In this document: piece after piece, positions 36,449 through 45,495 of the stretch
Layout: every line of letters starts with the position of its first letter
Numbering within the stretch: the first letter of the stretch is position 1
From: Acidimicrobiia bacterium
GTDB lineage: Bacteria; Actinomycetota; Acidimicrobiia; Acidimicrobiales; CATQHL01
Assembly (NCBI GenBank): GCA_009835395.1
Contig: VXXM01000029.1
Span: 1 to 64,000, forward strand
DNA: 64,000 bases
Direction of reading: 5' to 3'
Made by a program: the position numbers and the translations under genes
Notes under the pieces: model-generated
Told to the model about the DNA's origin: nothing
The model's database searches: none
The model's input: the letters and a program-made list of their open reading frames with translations, nothing else

Positions 36449-37258
36449 GTGCGCCCCGACGAGCCGGGTTCCGGGGAAGCCGTGCCGGTCGCGCTGATCA
36501 CCGGCGCGGCGCGCGGCATCGGTGCCGCGGCGGCCGAGGCGCTGGCCGCGCAGGGCTGGAATCTGGTCCTCGTGGACGTCTGCGGGAACGATCCGGCCGT
36601 CGGCTACCCGCTAGCGAGCCGGGAGGAGCTGGAGGCGAGCGCGCAGCGCTGCGGTGGCGAGGCCGTGGTCGGCGATGTGCGATCCGCGGCGGACCTCGGG
36701 CGGGCGGTCGATGTGGCCGTGGAGCGGTTCGGCGGGTTGGACGCCGCAGTCGGTGTGGCGGGCGTTCTGATCGCCGACGACCGCGTCTGGGAGATGCCCG
36801 ACGAGCAGTGGCACACCACCCTCGACACGAACCTCACCGGCACCCTCAATCTGGCCCGCGCCGCGGTGCCCGCGATGCTCGACCGTCCCGCACCCCGGTC
36901 GGGGCGGTTCGTGGCGGTGTCATCGGCGGCTGCGTTGAAGGCCACACCCCGCCTAGCGGCCTATAGCGCCTCGAAGGCGGGAGTCATCGGCCTCGTGCGG
37001 GGTCTGGCGGCCGACCTCGCCGACACCGGCATCACCGCCAACGTCGTCCTGCCCGGCTCGACCGACACGATGCTCCTGAGCCACAGCGCCCAGATCTACG
37101 GCATCGACGACCCTGCCCGCTTCGCCGACCACCACATCGATCACCGCATCGTCCGCCCCGAGGAGGTCGCCGCCGTCGTGACCTGGCTCTGCTCGCCGGC
37201 CTCCAGCGCCCTCACCGGAGCCGTCGTCCCCGCCGACGCCGGCATGACCGCCCGCTGA
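36449..37258 (+). CDS. Mycofactocin-associated SDR family oxidoreductase
   Basis: VALITGAARGIGAAAAEALA, YPLASREELEAS, RFGGLDAAVGVAGVLIADDRVWEM, YSASKAGVIGLVRGLAADLADTGITANVVLPGSTDT, LCSPASSALTGAVVPADAG; directly downstream of mftA. Start 36449 or GTG 36482. Confidence 0.85.
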   Translation: MRPDEPGSGEAVPVALITGAARGIGAAAAEALAAQGWNLVLVDVCGNDPAVGYPLASREELEASAQRCGGEAVVGDVRSAADLGRAVDVAVERFGGLDAAVGVAGVLIADDRVWEMPDEQWHTTLDTNLTGTLNLARAAVPAMLDRPAPRSGRFVAVSSAAALKATPRLAAYSASKAGVIGLVRGLAADLADTGITANVVLPGSTDTMLLSHSAQIYGIDDPARFADHHIDHRIVRPEEVAAVVTWLCSPASSALTGAVVPADAGMTAR

Positions 37259-37288
37259 GGACGACGCCCGTGAGCCTCATCGCCTCGG

Positions 37289-37316
37289 CGTCATTCCGGC
37301 ACAGGCCGGAATCCAT
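37289..37316. repeat. REP-like palindromic element
   Basis: CGTCATTCCGGC-ACAG-GCCGGAATCCA: perfect 8-bp stem ATTCCGGC/GCCGGAAT in the intergenic region. Confidence 0.45.
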
Positions 37317-37385
37317 CCTGCGGGGAAGCGTCCTCCACTTGCGGTGGATGCGGCCGCACGTCTCCGCGGGCCGGTCCGGCCTGGG

Positions 37386-40300
37386 TCAGTCGTCCAGAGC
37401 GACCGACGTCTTGCGCTCCAGCGTCGTCAGGTCGTAGCTCTGCAGCAGCCAGTTCGCCCGCCGGTCGAGGCGGGAGTACGAGGCCGACAGAGTCCAGAGA
37501 TCCCCGCCGATCGTCAACGAGCGGAAGACCTCGCTCCCACCGTCCTCGCGCCGGTTCTCGTTCGGCCCAACGTGGCCGACGTAGGTCAAGTCGCCGGCCG
37601 GACTCACGCTGAAGACCGCGGCGCCGCTGGTTTGGGCGCGGGCGAATCTTTCCGCCACGGGCACGACCAGCAGGCGTGCTCGATCCGTCCACAGGAGGCT
37701 CTCGGGATCCGAAGCCGCCCTGCTCCTCATGTTGGTGAGCGTCCGACTGCCGGTCTCGCGCAACTTCCCATCGGAGGCCGCGAACGAGGTCACCTCGATG
37801 GTCGGGTTCCGACTCGACGTCGCGCTCTCGACCGTCACGAGCGCTTCGTCACCGACAGGCTGCAGGATGACGACGGAGTTGGAATAGGTGGGCTCCAACA
37901 GTTCACCTGCGGAGACGGGCCTTGTGTGATCGTGGAGATCGACGACTCGGATCGAGTCCCAATTGCGTTCCGTGCGGGTGAACGCGCGGTCTCCGACGTA
38001 GCGGACCACCGTGGTCGCATAGCGGCTGCCGATGTCGTCGGACCGACCGACTGTCACAAGGCGGTCCCCGTCCCGCTCGAGAACGACGATGCGCGGCTCG
38101 CGGCGCCAATCTCCCGAGCTGGAGACGAGTTCATCCACAGCCACGAAGAGGCGCCCGTCGCGCCCGTGCAGCGGTGACGGTCCGATCAGGTCTCCGGCGA
38201 CCGAGCCCGAGGCCTCGTAGGAGGCTCGCCACCAATGATCCAGGGTGAATCGGTGGATCGTCGTCGAGGCCGGGGCGCTTGCGGCGGTCTCGCGACCGGC
38301 GCTGCCGTCGCGAGACGCTGCCGGCCACGGCTCGGTGGCGACGTACAGGCTCTCGCCCGTGGCGAGGGTGGTCACGTCCTCACCGAAGATCGCCGCGGCG
38401 GTGCCGCTCGTTATCGAGCGGTTCAGATTGATCGTGAGGGCCGACACGACACCGACGCCGGAGAACTCATCGGGCACGACCACGTCATCGCAGGAAAGGA
38501 GTTGCCCCTCGCCGAGACGGAGGCCGTTGCCGGCGACGAGGGCATACCTGGGCAGCCAATTCTCGAGCGTCGACCGTTCGATGCTCTGCCTGTTCCCGGC
38601 GGCTGCGACGCGCTCCCCGGCCTCGGCGGCCGCGTAGACGAGACCCAGATCCTTCGGAGCCGACCTCACGACGATCCGTGCCCGCCCCGCGTTCGGCCGG
38701 GCGTCCAGGAGACGCCCCTCGACATAGAGGCTGCGGCCCCGTCGAAGTTGGCCGTCCACCAGGAACTCGCGCACGACGACGGTGTTGCCGAAGGCGCCGC
38801 TCGGCGTGGCCTGGCCTGACCTGCCGGCCCTGTTCTCGCCGATGACGAGCACGCGGTTGCCGAGCATCATGAGGCGGACGGTTCGATCGAGGTCCAGGGG
38901 AAGGCGGCCCATGAGGCTCGGCTCGGCGCCACCGATGTCGACGACGGTCAGGCTGTCTCCAACCGCCGTCACGATCCGGCGACCGTCGCTGTCGAGGAAG
39001 TCGCGCAGGCTGTCATCGCCCGCTGCCAGGACTCGCCGCGAGTCGTCCTCGGAGTCGCGTTTGGAGCGGTCCGACAGGCGGCCGAAGCGGCCGCGGTCGA
39101 AGCCGTAGGCGCCCACGTTGCTCGCCACCTCGGTCCGGATGTGTCCCAGCAAGCCGGGGCAGTCGGCGAACCGCGTCACTGTCGCTGGGGGTTGCGTCTC
39201 ATCGGCCTCGGAAGGGGCGATCGCATCGGGCGAGGTCGCCCCTTCCGCCGGTGCGGTGCCATCGGCCGGAGGCGGCGGGCGATCCGACTCCACCTCATCG
39301 GCTGCGGGAAGGGAGACGCGATCGCCTCGCTCGAGTGTCTCGAGGTCGTTGCGCTGCAGCAACGACGTCGACAACGTCCAGAGGTCCTCCTCGATCACCA
39401 GCGACCGCCGCACGGGTTCTTCCTGGCGGCCATCCCGATCGTGCTCAACGCGGCCGAGGTGCACCAGGCCATCCGAACGTGTCACCTTGAAGACGTACGC
39501 GCCGCCCGGCTCGTCCGACCAGTACCGAGCGTTCACCGGCAAGACCATCAGCTGATCGCGCGCCCACCAAAGAAACGAGCGATGGTCGGTTCCGACATCG
39601 GTGTAGGCGCCCTCGAGAGTCCAGATGTCGAGCTCGCGAGGGTCGGCGGCGTCGGACACGTCGAAGAGCGAGATCTTCAGGCCGAGATCGCTCCCCCATT
39701 CGGTGACGTCGCGTCCAATGCCGACGAGCAGCCCGTCGCCGATGGGATGCAGATAGCTCGAGAATCCGAGGATCTTCAACTCTCCAAGAACAGCGAGTTC
39801 GGTGGGATCGCTCAGGTCGACGACATAGAGGGGGTCCACGCGCCGGAAGGTGACGACGTAAGCCCGGTCGCCGATGTAGCGGACGGCGAAGATGCGCTCA
39901 CCGCGCCCCAAGTCGCCGACCTCGCCGACCTCGACGAGTTGGTCGCCCCGCTGCCGGAGGGCGACGATGCGGCTCACCGTTCCTCCGAAGCGCCCCGGCG
40001 GTCCCTCGGTCGCAGCCACGAACAGGTGCCCGCCGCGCTCGTGGAGCGCGAACTGGTTCAGCAGGTGGCCCTGCACCGCGCCGGACGCCTCGTACGCGGC
40101 GGACCCGCCGGCGCCGAACGAGAACTTGTGGATCGACGTGGCGTACGTCGCGGCCGCACGACCGGCGATCCTGGAACCGACGAGCTCCGACGCCGGTACC
40201 CAGGCGCTTGTGGCCACGTAGAGGCTCTGGACGCTGGCGTAGACCGTCTCAGCGACGGCGAACGTGGCGGCGCCGCCATCGGGAGCCAGTGGCTCGGTGA

Positions 40301-41450
40301 GGTCGACGGTCAGGACCGATGCTGTTCCGAACCCGCCGAATACCCCGGGCACGTGCACCCGGTCACAGGCGAGGAAGGGCTCGCTCGCCTCGAGCACCGA
40401 ACCGTCCGCATCGACCAGCGAGTAGTCGGGAAGCCAGTCGCTGAGCGTGGTCTGCTCGACGACCTGCCGGTTGAGGTCGGCCGCCAGGGAGATCCCGTCG
40501 CGATTCAGCGGGCGGACGAATCCCGGTTCGTCGGGGAAGGAGTTGATGACGATGCGCGCCGTGCCGCCGACGGAGCGAGAGGAGACGTAGCGCCCCTCGA
40601 CCCGCATCGTGCGACCCCGGCGAGGGGTGCCGTCGAGGAGTACCTCGTCGATCACGACGGTTTCGAGCGCCTGGCCACCTCGCTCGGTTCCCTCTTCGAA
40701 TGGCCGGATGCCCCCGGCGTCGTTGCGGATGGCGAGAACACGGTCGCCGTGCAGCAGCAACTCGCCGTCCGGCGTCTCGTCGAGCACGACGTGGCCGGCG
40801 ACCGTGGGCTCGGCGCCGGTGACGTCCACGACGGTCAGCACGCCCTTGGAGACCGTGATGATGCGATGGCCGTCGGTCTTGACGATGTCGGGCTCGTCCA
40901 CTCCGGTCACCTGCACGTTCGTCCCCGAGAACTCGACTCCTGGCTCGCCGCCCCCATCGTCGGTGGCAATGTCCTGCAGTGGACCCATGTCGTCCATGCT
41001 GCCCATGTCGTCGCCGCCCATGTCGTCGCCACCCATGTCGGACTCGAACTCGGCCTCTCTGGACTCGAAATCGGCCGCGGCGACGTCTCCGGCGAACCTG
41101 CTGTCCATGCCGTCCTCGAAGTCGTCCTCGAAGGAGTCATCACGGAGGCCGTCATCGTCGAACGACCGCCCGTACTGGCCTCGATCGAGGCCGTACGCCC
41201 CGACTCGGCTCAGCGCCTCGGACTGGATGTGATCGAGCAGGCGATCGCAGTCGTCGAAGTTTGCGAGGGCCCAGCGGGGCCAGGTCTGCGAGGCGAGTGA
41301 GGCGGGGGCTCGGCTGATCGACCCCTGCGCCGCGGTCGCGGCTTCGGTGTGCCCGATGTCGACCGTGCGAACGGCGGACGCCTCAACGGTGCTCGAGCAG
41401 GCCGTGGCGGTGACGATCAGGGTCAGCGTGCTGGTGACGAGTCGGTCCAT
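37386..41450 (-). CDS. Secreted lipoprotein with two tandem beta-propeller domains (Beta_propel family), 1354 aa
   Basis: ATG 41450, lipobox TATACSS; N-half NVQVTGVDEPDIVKTDGHRIITVSKGVLTVVDV..., C-half repeats the order FADCPGLLGHIRTEVASNVGAYGFDRGRFG...DSDGRRIVTAVGDSLTVVDIGGAEPSLMG...SLTIGGDLWTLSASYSRLDRRANWLLQSYDLTTLERKTSVALDD. Confidence 0.85.
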   Translation of the reverse strand: MDRLVTSTLTLIVTATACSSTVEASAVRTVDIGHTEAATAAQGSISRAPASLASQTWPRWALANFDDCDRLLDHIQSEALSRVGAYGLDRGQYGRSFDDDGLRDDSFEDDFEDGMDSRFAGDVAAADFESREAEFESDMGGDDMGGDDMGSMDDMGPLQDIATDDGGGEPGVEFSGTNVQVTGVDEPDIVKTDGHRIITVSKGVLTVVDVTGAEPTVAGHVVLDETPDGELLLHGDRVLAIRNDAGGIRPFEEGTERGGQALETVVIDEVLLDGTPRRGRTMRVEGRYVSSRSVGGTARIVINSFPDEPGFVRPLNRDGISLAADLNRQVVEQTTLSDWLPDYSLVDADGSVLEASEPFLACDRVHVPGVFGGFGTASVLTVDLTEPLAPDGGAATFAVAETVYASVQSLYVATSAWVPASELVGSRIAGRAAATYATSIHKFSFGAGGSAAYEASGAVQGHLLNQFALHERGGHLFVAATEGPPGRFGGTVSRIVALRQRGDQLVEVGEVGDLGRGERIFAVRYIGDRAYVVTFRRVDPLYVVDLSDPTELAVLGELKILGFSSYLHPIGDGLLVGIGRDVTEWGSDLGLKISLFDVSDAADPRELDIWTLEGAYTDVGTDHRSFLWWARDQLMVLPVNARYWSDEPGGAYVFKVTRSDGLVHLGRVEHDRDGRQEEPVRRSLVIEEDLWTLSTSLLQRNDLETLERGDRVSLPAADEVESDRPPPPADGTAPAEGATSPDAIAPSEADETQPPATVTRFADCPGLLGHIRTEVASNVGAYGFDRGRFGRLSDRSKRDSEDDSRRVLAAGDDSLRDFLDSDGRRIVTAVGDSLTVVDIGGAEPSLMGRLPLDLDRTVRLMMLGNRVLVIGENRAGRSGQATPSGAFGNTVVVREFLVDGQLRRGRSLYVEGRLLDARPNAGRARIVVRSAPKDLGLVYAAAEAGERVAAAGNRQSIERSTLENWLPRYALVAGNGLRLGEGQLLSCDDVVVPDEFSGVGVVSALTINLNRSITSGTAAAIFGEDVTTLATGESLYVATEPWPAASRDGSAGRETAASAPASTTIHRFTLDHWWRASYEASGSVAGDLIGPSPLHGRDGRLFVAVDELVSSSGDWRREPRIVVLERDGDRLVTVGRSDDIGSRYATTVVRYVGDRAFTRTERNWDSIRVVDLHDHTRPVSAGELLEPTYSNSVVILQPVGDEALVTVESATSSRNPTIEVTSFAASDGKLRETGSRTLTNMRSRAASDPESLLWTDRARLLVVPVAERFARAQTSGAAVFSVSPAGDLTYVGHVGPNENRREDGGSEVFRSLTIGGDLWTLSASYSRLDRRANWLLQSYDLTTLERKTSVALDD

Positions 41451-41529
41451 GCTGAGTTCCCCTCTGCCCCGCGATCGACTCACCGGTCGCTGACCGGGCA
41501 AGGTGACCTGCATTGCTTATCATCTGGTC

Positions 41530-42228
41530 GTGAGCACGGTTGTCTCACGCCTCTCCCGGCCGGCTGCCGTCATCTGGGCAGGGCGGCTGAACCGGCTGAC
41601 CATCACCTGGAACGCCGTCGAAGGGGTGGCGGTGATCGTGGTGGGGATCCGCGCCAGCTCGATCAGCCTCATCGGCTGGGGTTTCGACTCGTTCGTCGAG
41701 TTGGTGGCGGGTCTGGTGCTGGCGTGGCGCCTGAGGCTGGAAGGGCGAGACGCCGACACCCGGCACGCCGCGGACCGGCACGCGCAGCGGCTCATAGCGA
41801 CCTGCTTCGCCGTGCTCGCCGCGTACGTGCTGGCCGAGTCGCTGCGCGACCTCATCGCCGGCAACCCGCCGGACGGCTCGATCCTGGGCCTCGCCCTGGC
41901 GGCCCTGTCGCTGGTGGTGATGCCGATCCTGGCGCGCCTGAAGCTGCAGCTGGCGGTGGTGCTCGGATCCCAGGCGGTGCAGGCCGAGGCGGCCCAGACG
42001 ACCCTGTGTGCCCTGCTCTCGGGCGCGGTCCTGATCGGGCTGGGCGCGAACCTGCTCTTCGGTTGGTGGTGGGCCGACCCCGGCGCCGGTCTCTTCATCG
42101 CCGTCGCCGCCGCCTACACCGCGGTGCGCATGTGGCGGGCCGACTCGCTCGCCGACACCTGCTGTGACGTGCCCGTGACCGACCCGACCCACGACGGACG
42201 TGCCGCGCCGGACAGTGGGTCGGCGTAG
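41530..42228 (+). CDS. Cation diffusion facilitator-like transporter
   Basis: RLNRLTITWNAVEGVAVIVVGIRASSISLIGWGFDSFVELVAGLVLAWRL and DPGAGLFIAVAAAYTAVRMWRAD; GTG start at 41530. Confidence 0.75.
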   Translation: MSTVVSRLSRPAAVIWAGRLNRLTITWNAVEGVAVIVVGIRASSISLIGWGFDSFVELVAGLVLAWRLRLEGRDADTRHAADRHAQRLIATCFAVLAAYVLAESLRDLIAGNPPDGSILGLALAALSLVVMPILARLKLQLAVVLGSQAVQAEAAQTTLCALLSGAVLIGLGANLLFGWWWADPGAGLFIAVAAAYTAVRMWRADSLADTCCDVPVTDPTHDGRAAPDSGSA

Positions 42229-42276
42229 CGCCGAACGATCCTGAGCTTCCCGAGCACGCCGCCCTAGAGTGCCCGG

Positions 42277-43254
42277 GTGAGCGATTCAGCGGCCGCGACG
42301 CCGGGCGGCCGAACCCTCGCCGGCCGCAGCGAGTTCTCTCTGGGCATCGCCGCCACCACCCTGGCGGTCACCGCCTGGGGCGCCTCGAGCGTGGTGGCCA
42401 AGATCATCGACATGGGTGCGCTGGCCCTCATCGCCTATCGCTTCCTGCTCTTCGCGATCGTCATGACCGCCGTGCTGACGGCGCGGCGAGTGCCCATCAC
42501 GCGCCTCCACATGCGCCACTCGATCTGGGGCGGTGTGACGCTCGGGATCGATGCGGGCCTGTTCTTCACCGCCGTGAAGTTCACGACCGTTGCAAACGCC
42601 ACCATCATCAACGCCCTGCAGATCGTCATCGTGTCGTTCGTTTCGGCGAAGCTCTACGGGGAGCGCATGCCCCGTCGAGACATCGGCTACGCGGGGCTGG
42701 CCATGGTCGGTGTCGCCGTCGTCGCACTCGAGTCGGCGAGCAGCGAGAACTGGTCCCTCGGCGGCGACCTGGCCGCGATCGGTGCCCTGTTCGGGTGGTC
42801 GGCCTACTTCATCGCCACCCGGCACGCCCGGGACAAGGTGGACGCACAGCAGTACACCGTGTGCGTGGCCATCTACGTCGGCCTGATGAATCTCCCCTTT
42901 GCGGCCATCTTCGGCCAGGATCTGTCGTGGCCCACCGGCGAGAGTTGGATGTGGCTGGTGGTGATGGCTTTCGGCTCGGGCGTTCTCGGTCATACCGCCA
43001 TGAACTGGTCGCTGCGGCACGTCCCTCTCTGGTTGGCGTCGACGCTGACGCTGCTCATCCCGGTGGTGGCGTCGGGGCTCGCGTGGCTGATCTTCGACGA
43101 GGCCCTGTCGGTCCTGCAGATGGTGGCCATCGCGGTGGTCGTGGCGGCATTGGCGATGATCGTGCGCAACCAGTCACGGCCCCGGATCGGCGGGGTCCCC
43201 GCGGCCGAGTCCGGCCCGGCGGCGACGGCGAGCTCCCTCGAAGAGGAGCGCTAG
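42277..43254 (+). CDS. EamA/DMT family transporter
   Basis: Ten predicted TM segments with duplicated EamA pattern (AYRFLLFAIVMTAVL...; GHTAMNWSLRHVPLWLASTLTLLIPVVASGLAWLIFDEALSVLQMVAIAVVV). Confidence 0.88.
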   Translation: MSDSAAATPGGRTLAGRSEFSLGIAATTLAVTAWGASSVVAKIIDMGALALIAYRFLLFAIVMTAVLTARRVPITRLHMRHSIWGGVTLGIDAGLFFTAVKFTTVANATIINALQIVIVSFVSAKLYGERMPRRDIGYAGLAMVGVAVVALESASSENWSLGGDLAAIGALFGWSAYFIATRHARDKVDAQQYTVCVAIYVGLMNLPFAAIFGQDLSWPTGESWMWLVVMAFGSGVLGHTAMNWSLRHVPLWLASTLTLLIPVVASGLAWLIFDEALSVLQMVAIAVVVAALAMIVRNQSRPRIGGVPAAESGPAATASSLEEER

Positions 43255-43266
43255 CGGGACCGCTGC

Positions 43267-45495
43267 TCAGCCCGGCAGCGTCAGGCGGGCCCGGCGGTCC
43301 AGCGTGTCGAGGTCGTTGCTCTGCAGCAGCGAGCGCGACAGCGTCCAGACGTCCTCACCGATGATCAGCGACCGGTCGATCCGCTCCGCATCGCCGCGCT
43401 CCTGCGGCCAGCAGAGCTGGATGCGGTCGTTGCTGCCCACCTCGATGCCGAGCGCCTCGACGTCGATGTCCCAGTTGCGGGCAGCTGCCGCCGGTACCGT
43501 CTCGCAGCCGTAGCCGACGGGGTTGCCGACCTGGCCGGGGGTGCAGACCAGCAGCAGTGGGATCTCCCAGCCCTCCTCGACGGCCTCGCTGTCGAACTCG
43601 TGGTAGCAGTCGGTGGAGAAGGTGAAGTCCTCGGTGCTGTGGGCGATGAGGCCCTGGTAGTCGAGGCCCGCTTCGGCGGTGACCTTGAAGACGGCGGCAC
43701 CGCTGGGAACCTCGTTGCGCCACGACCACACCGGCACGATCATGAGTTGCTCGGGTGCCCACCACAGGAACGCCCGGTGGTCCCATTCCACGCTGCTCTC
43801 GGCATCGGCCAGGGTCCAGGTGTCGATCTCGGCGGGCTTGGCCGGGTCGGAGACATCGAACAGCGACGCCTTGAAGCCCCGGATGCGGCCGTCGTCATCC
43901 GCGTCGCGGCCGATACCCACGAGCAGCCCGTCCCCGACGGGGTGCAGGTAGGCGGAGTAGCCGGGGATCTTCAACTCGCCCAGTACGGCCGGGGAGGTGG
44001 GGTCGGCCAGATCCACCACGTAGAGGGGATCCACCTGGCGGAACGTGACCACGTAGGCCCGGTCGCCGATGTAGCGCACGGAGTAGATGCGCTCGCCGCG
44101 CCCCATGTCGCCGACGCTGCCGACGACCGCCAGGATGTCGTCCTTCTGGGTGAGGGCGAAGATGAGGCTCTCACTCTGGCGGTTCGCACCCCACGGCGAC
44201 CCGTTGGTCACGGCCACGAACAGGTGCCCGTCGTGCTCGTGCAGGGAGAACTGGTTGAGCAGGTGTCCCTTCACCGACCCGGAGGCCTCGTAGACCGCAG
44301 GCCCACCGCGGGTGAGCGAGAACTTGTGAATCGAGGTGCGGTAACGGTTGTCGATGTCCCGCAGCCAGCTGTCGTCGTCGAAGAACGGCTGAGGCAACCA
44401 AGTGTTCGTGGCCACGTACAGGTTCTCGTGGCTGGCGTAGATCGTCTCGCCGGCGGCGAACGTGGCGGCGCCGTCGCCAAGCGACAGGGGCTCGTCGAGG
44501 TCGAACGTCAGCACGGCCAACGACCCGAAGCCGGAGAACTGCGACGGCACGTACACCCGGTCGCACGCCAGGATCTGGCCCTCCTCGGTGACCGTGCCCT
44601 CCGAGGAGACCACCCTGTAGTCCGGCAGCCAATCCTCGAGCGTGCTCTCCGCCACGACCTTGCGGTTGGCGTGGGTGGCGATGGGTTCACCGGCACGGTT
44701 GCGCGGGTAAACGAACCCCAACTCGCTCGGGTACGAGACGATGACGACCCGGGCCGTGCCGTCGATCGACCGCGAGCTGACGTAGCGGCCCTCGGTGTGC
44801 AGGCTGCGGCCCCGGCGGGGCGTGCCGTCGAGGAGGATCTCGTCGATGATGACGATGTCGCGGCTGTAGCCGCCGATGCGGTCGTCGGCGGACAGGGGCT
44901 GGATGGTGCCGTAGTGGTTGTTGATGACCAGTGCCCGGTCGCCGTGCAGCAGCAGCTCACCGCCCCAGCGCTCGCCGAGCAGCACCCGACCGGTGATGGT
45001 CGGCTCGGCGCCGGTGATGTCCACCACGGTGAGGGTGCCGTTGCGCACCGTGATGATGCGGCGCCCGTCGGTCTTGACGATGTCGGGCTCGTCGACGCCG
45101 ATCACCTGCACGTTCGTGCCCGAGAAGTCCGGCCCGCCGGCACCTCCGTCGTTGCCCGCGACGGCAGGCGCGGGAGCGGCAGCACGGTCGGCTGTGGCGA
45201 TGGCGGCCTCGGCCTCCTCGGCGGCGGCCTGGGCCCCGAAGAACGGCCCGAACCGGTCGCCGTCCAGCCCGTACGGTCCCACCCGGCTCATCGCCTCGGC
45301 GCGGATGTGTGCCAGCAGGGCGTCGCAGTCGTCGAAGTTCTGCAGGGTCGAGGCGAACTCCACGTCGCCCGCGGGACTCGCCGCCGACGTCGAGGTGGTC
45401 GTGGTCCCGGTGGACGTCCCTTCACCATCTTCGGTCCCGGCGCAATCGGTCAGAGGAAGGATCAGGGCCAGGATGCCGGCGATCAGTGAGCGCAT
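43267..45495 (-). CDS. Secreted lipoprotein with single beta-propeller domain (Beta_propel family), paralogue of 37386..41450
   Basis: MRSLIAGILALILPLTDCAGTEDGE; FSGTNVQVIGVDEPDIVKTDGRRIITVRNGTLTVVDITGAEPTITGRVLL; C-terminus SLIIGEDVWTLSRSLLQSNDLDTLDRRARLTLPG. Confidence 0.85.
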   Translation of the reverse strand: MRSLIAGILALILPLTDCAGTEDGEGTSTGTTTTSTSAASPAGDVEFASTLQNFDDCDALLAHIRAEAMSRVGPYGLDGDRFGPFFGAQAAAEEAEAAIATADRAAAPAPAVAGNDGGAGGPDFSGTNVQVIGVDEPDIVKTDGRRIITVRNGTLTVVDITGAEPTITGRVLLGERWGGELLLHGDRALVINNHYGTIQPLSADDRIGGYSRDIVIIDEILLDGTPRRGRSLHTEGRYVSSRSIDGTARVVIVSYPSELGFVYPRNRAGEPIATHANRKVVAESTLEDWLPDYRVVSSEGTVTEEGQILACDRVYVPSQFSGFGSLAVLTFDLDEPLSLGDGAATFAAGETIYASHENLYVATNTWLPQPFFDDDSWLRDIDNRYRTSIHKFSLTRGGPAVYEASGSVKGHLLNQFSLHEHDGHLFVAVTNGSPWGANRQSESLIFALTQKDDILAVVGSVGDMGRGERIYSVRYIGDRAYVVTFRQVDPLYVVDLADPTSPAVLGELKIPGYSAYLHPVGDGLLVGIGRDADDDGRIRGFKASLFDVSDPAKPAEIDTWTLADAESSVEWDHRAFLWWAPEQLMIVPVWSWRNEVPSGAAVFKVTAEAGLDYQGLIAHSTEDFTFSTDCYHEFDSEAVEEGWEIPLLLVCTPGQVGNPVGYGCETVPAAAARNWDIDVEALGIEVGSNDRIQLCWPQERGDAERIDRSLIIGEDVWTLSRSLLQSNDLDTLDRRARLTLPG

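Noticed and set aside
39141-41300. 719-aa plus-strand ORF antisense to the beta-propeller gene
   Set aside because: No recognisable motif; the minus frame has repeated propeller motifs and a lipobox.
43600-45489. 629-aa plus-strand ORF antisense to the second beta-propeller gene
   Set aside because: Same shadow-ORF reasoning.
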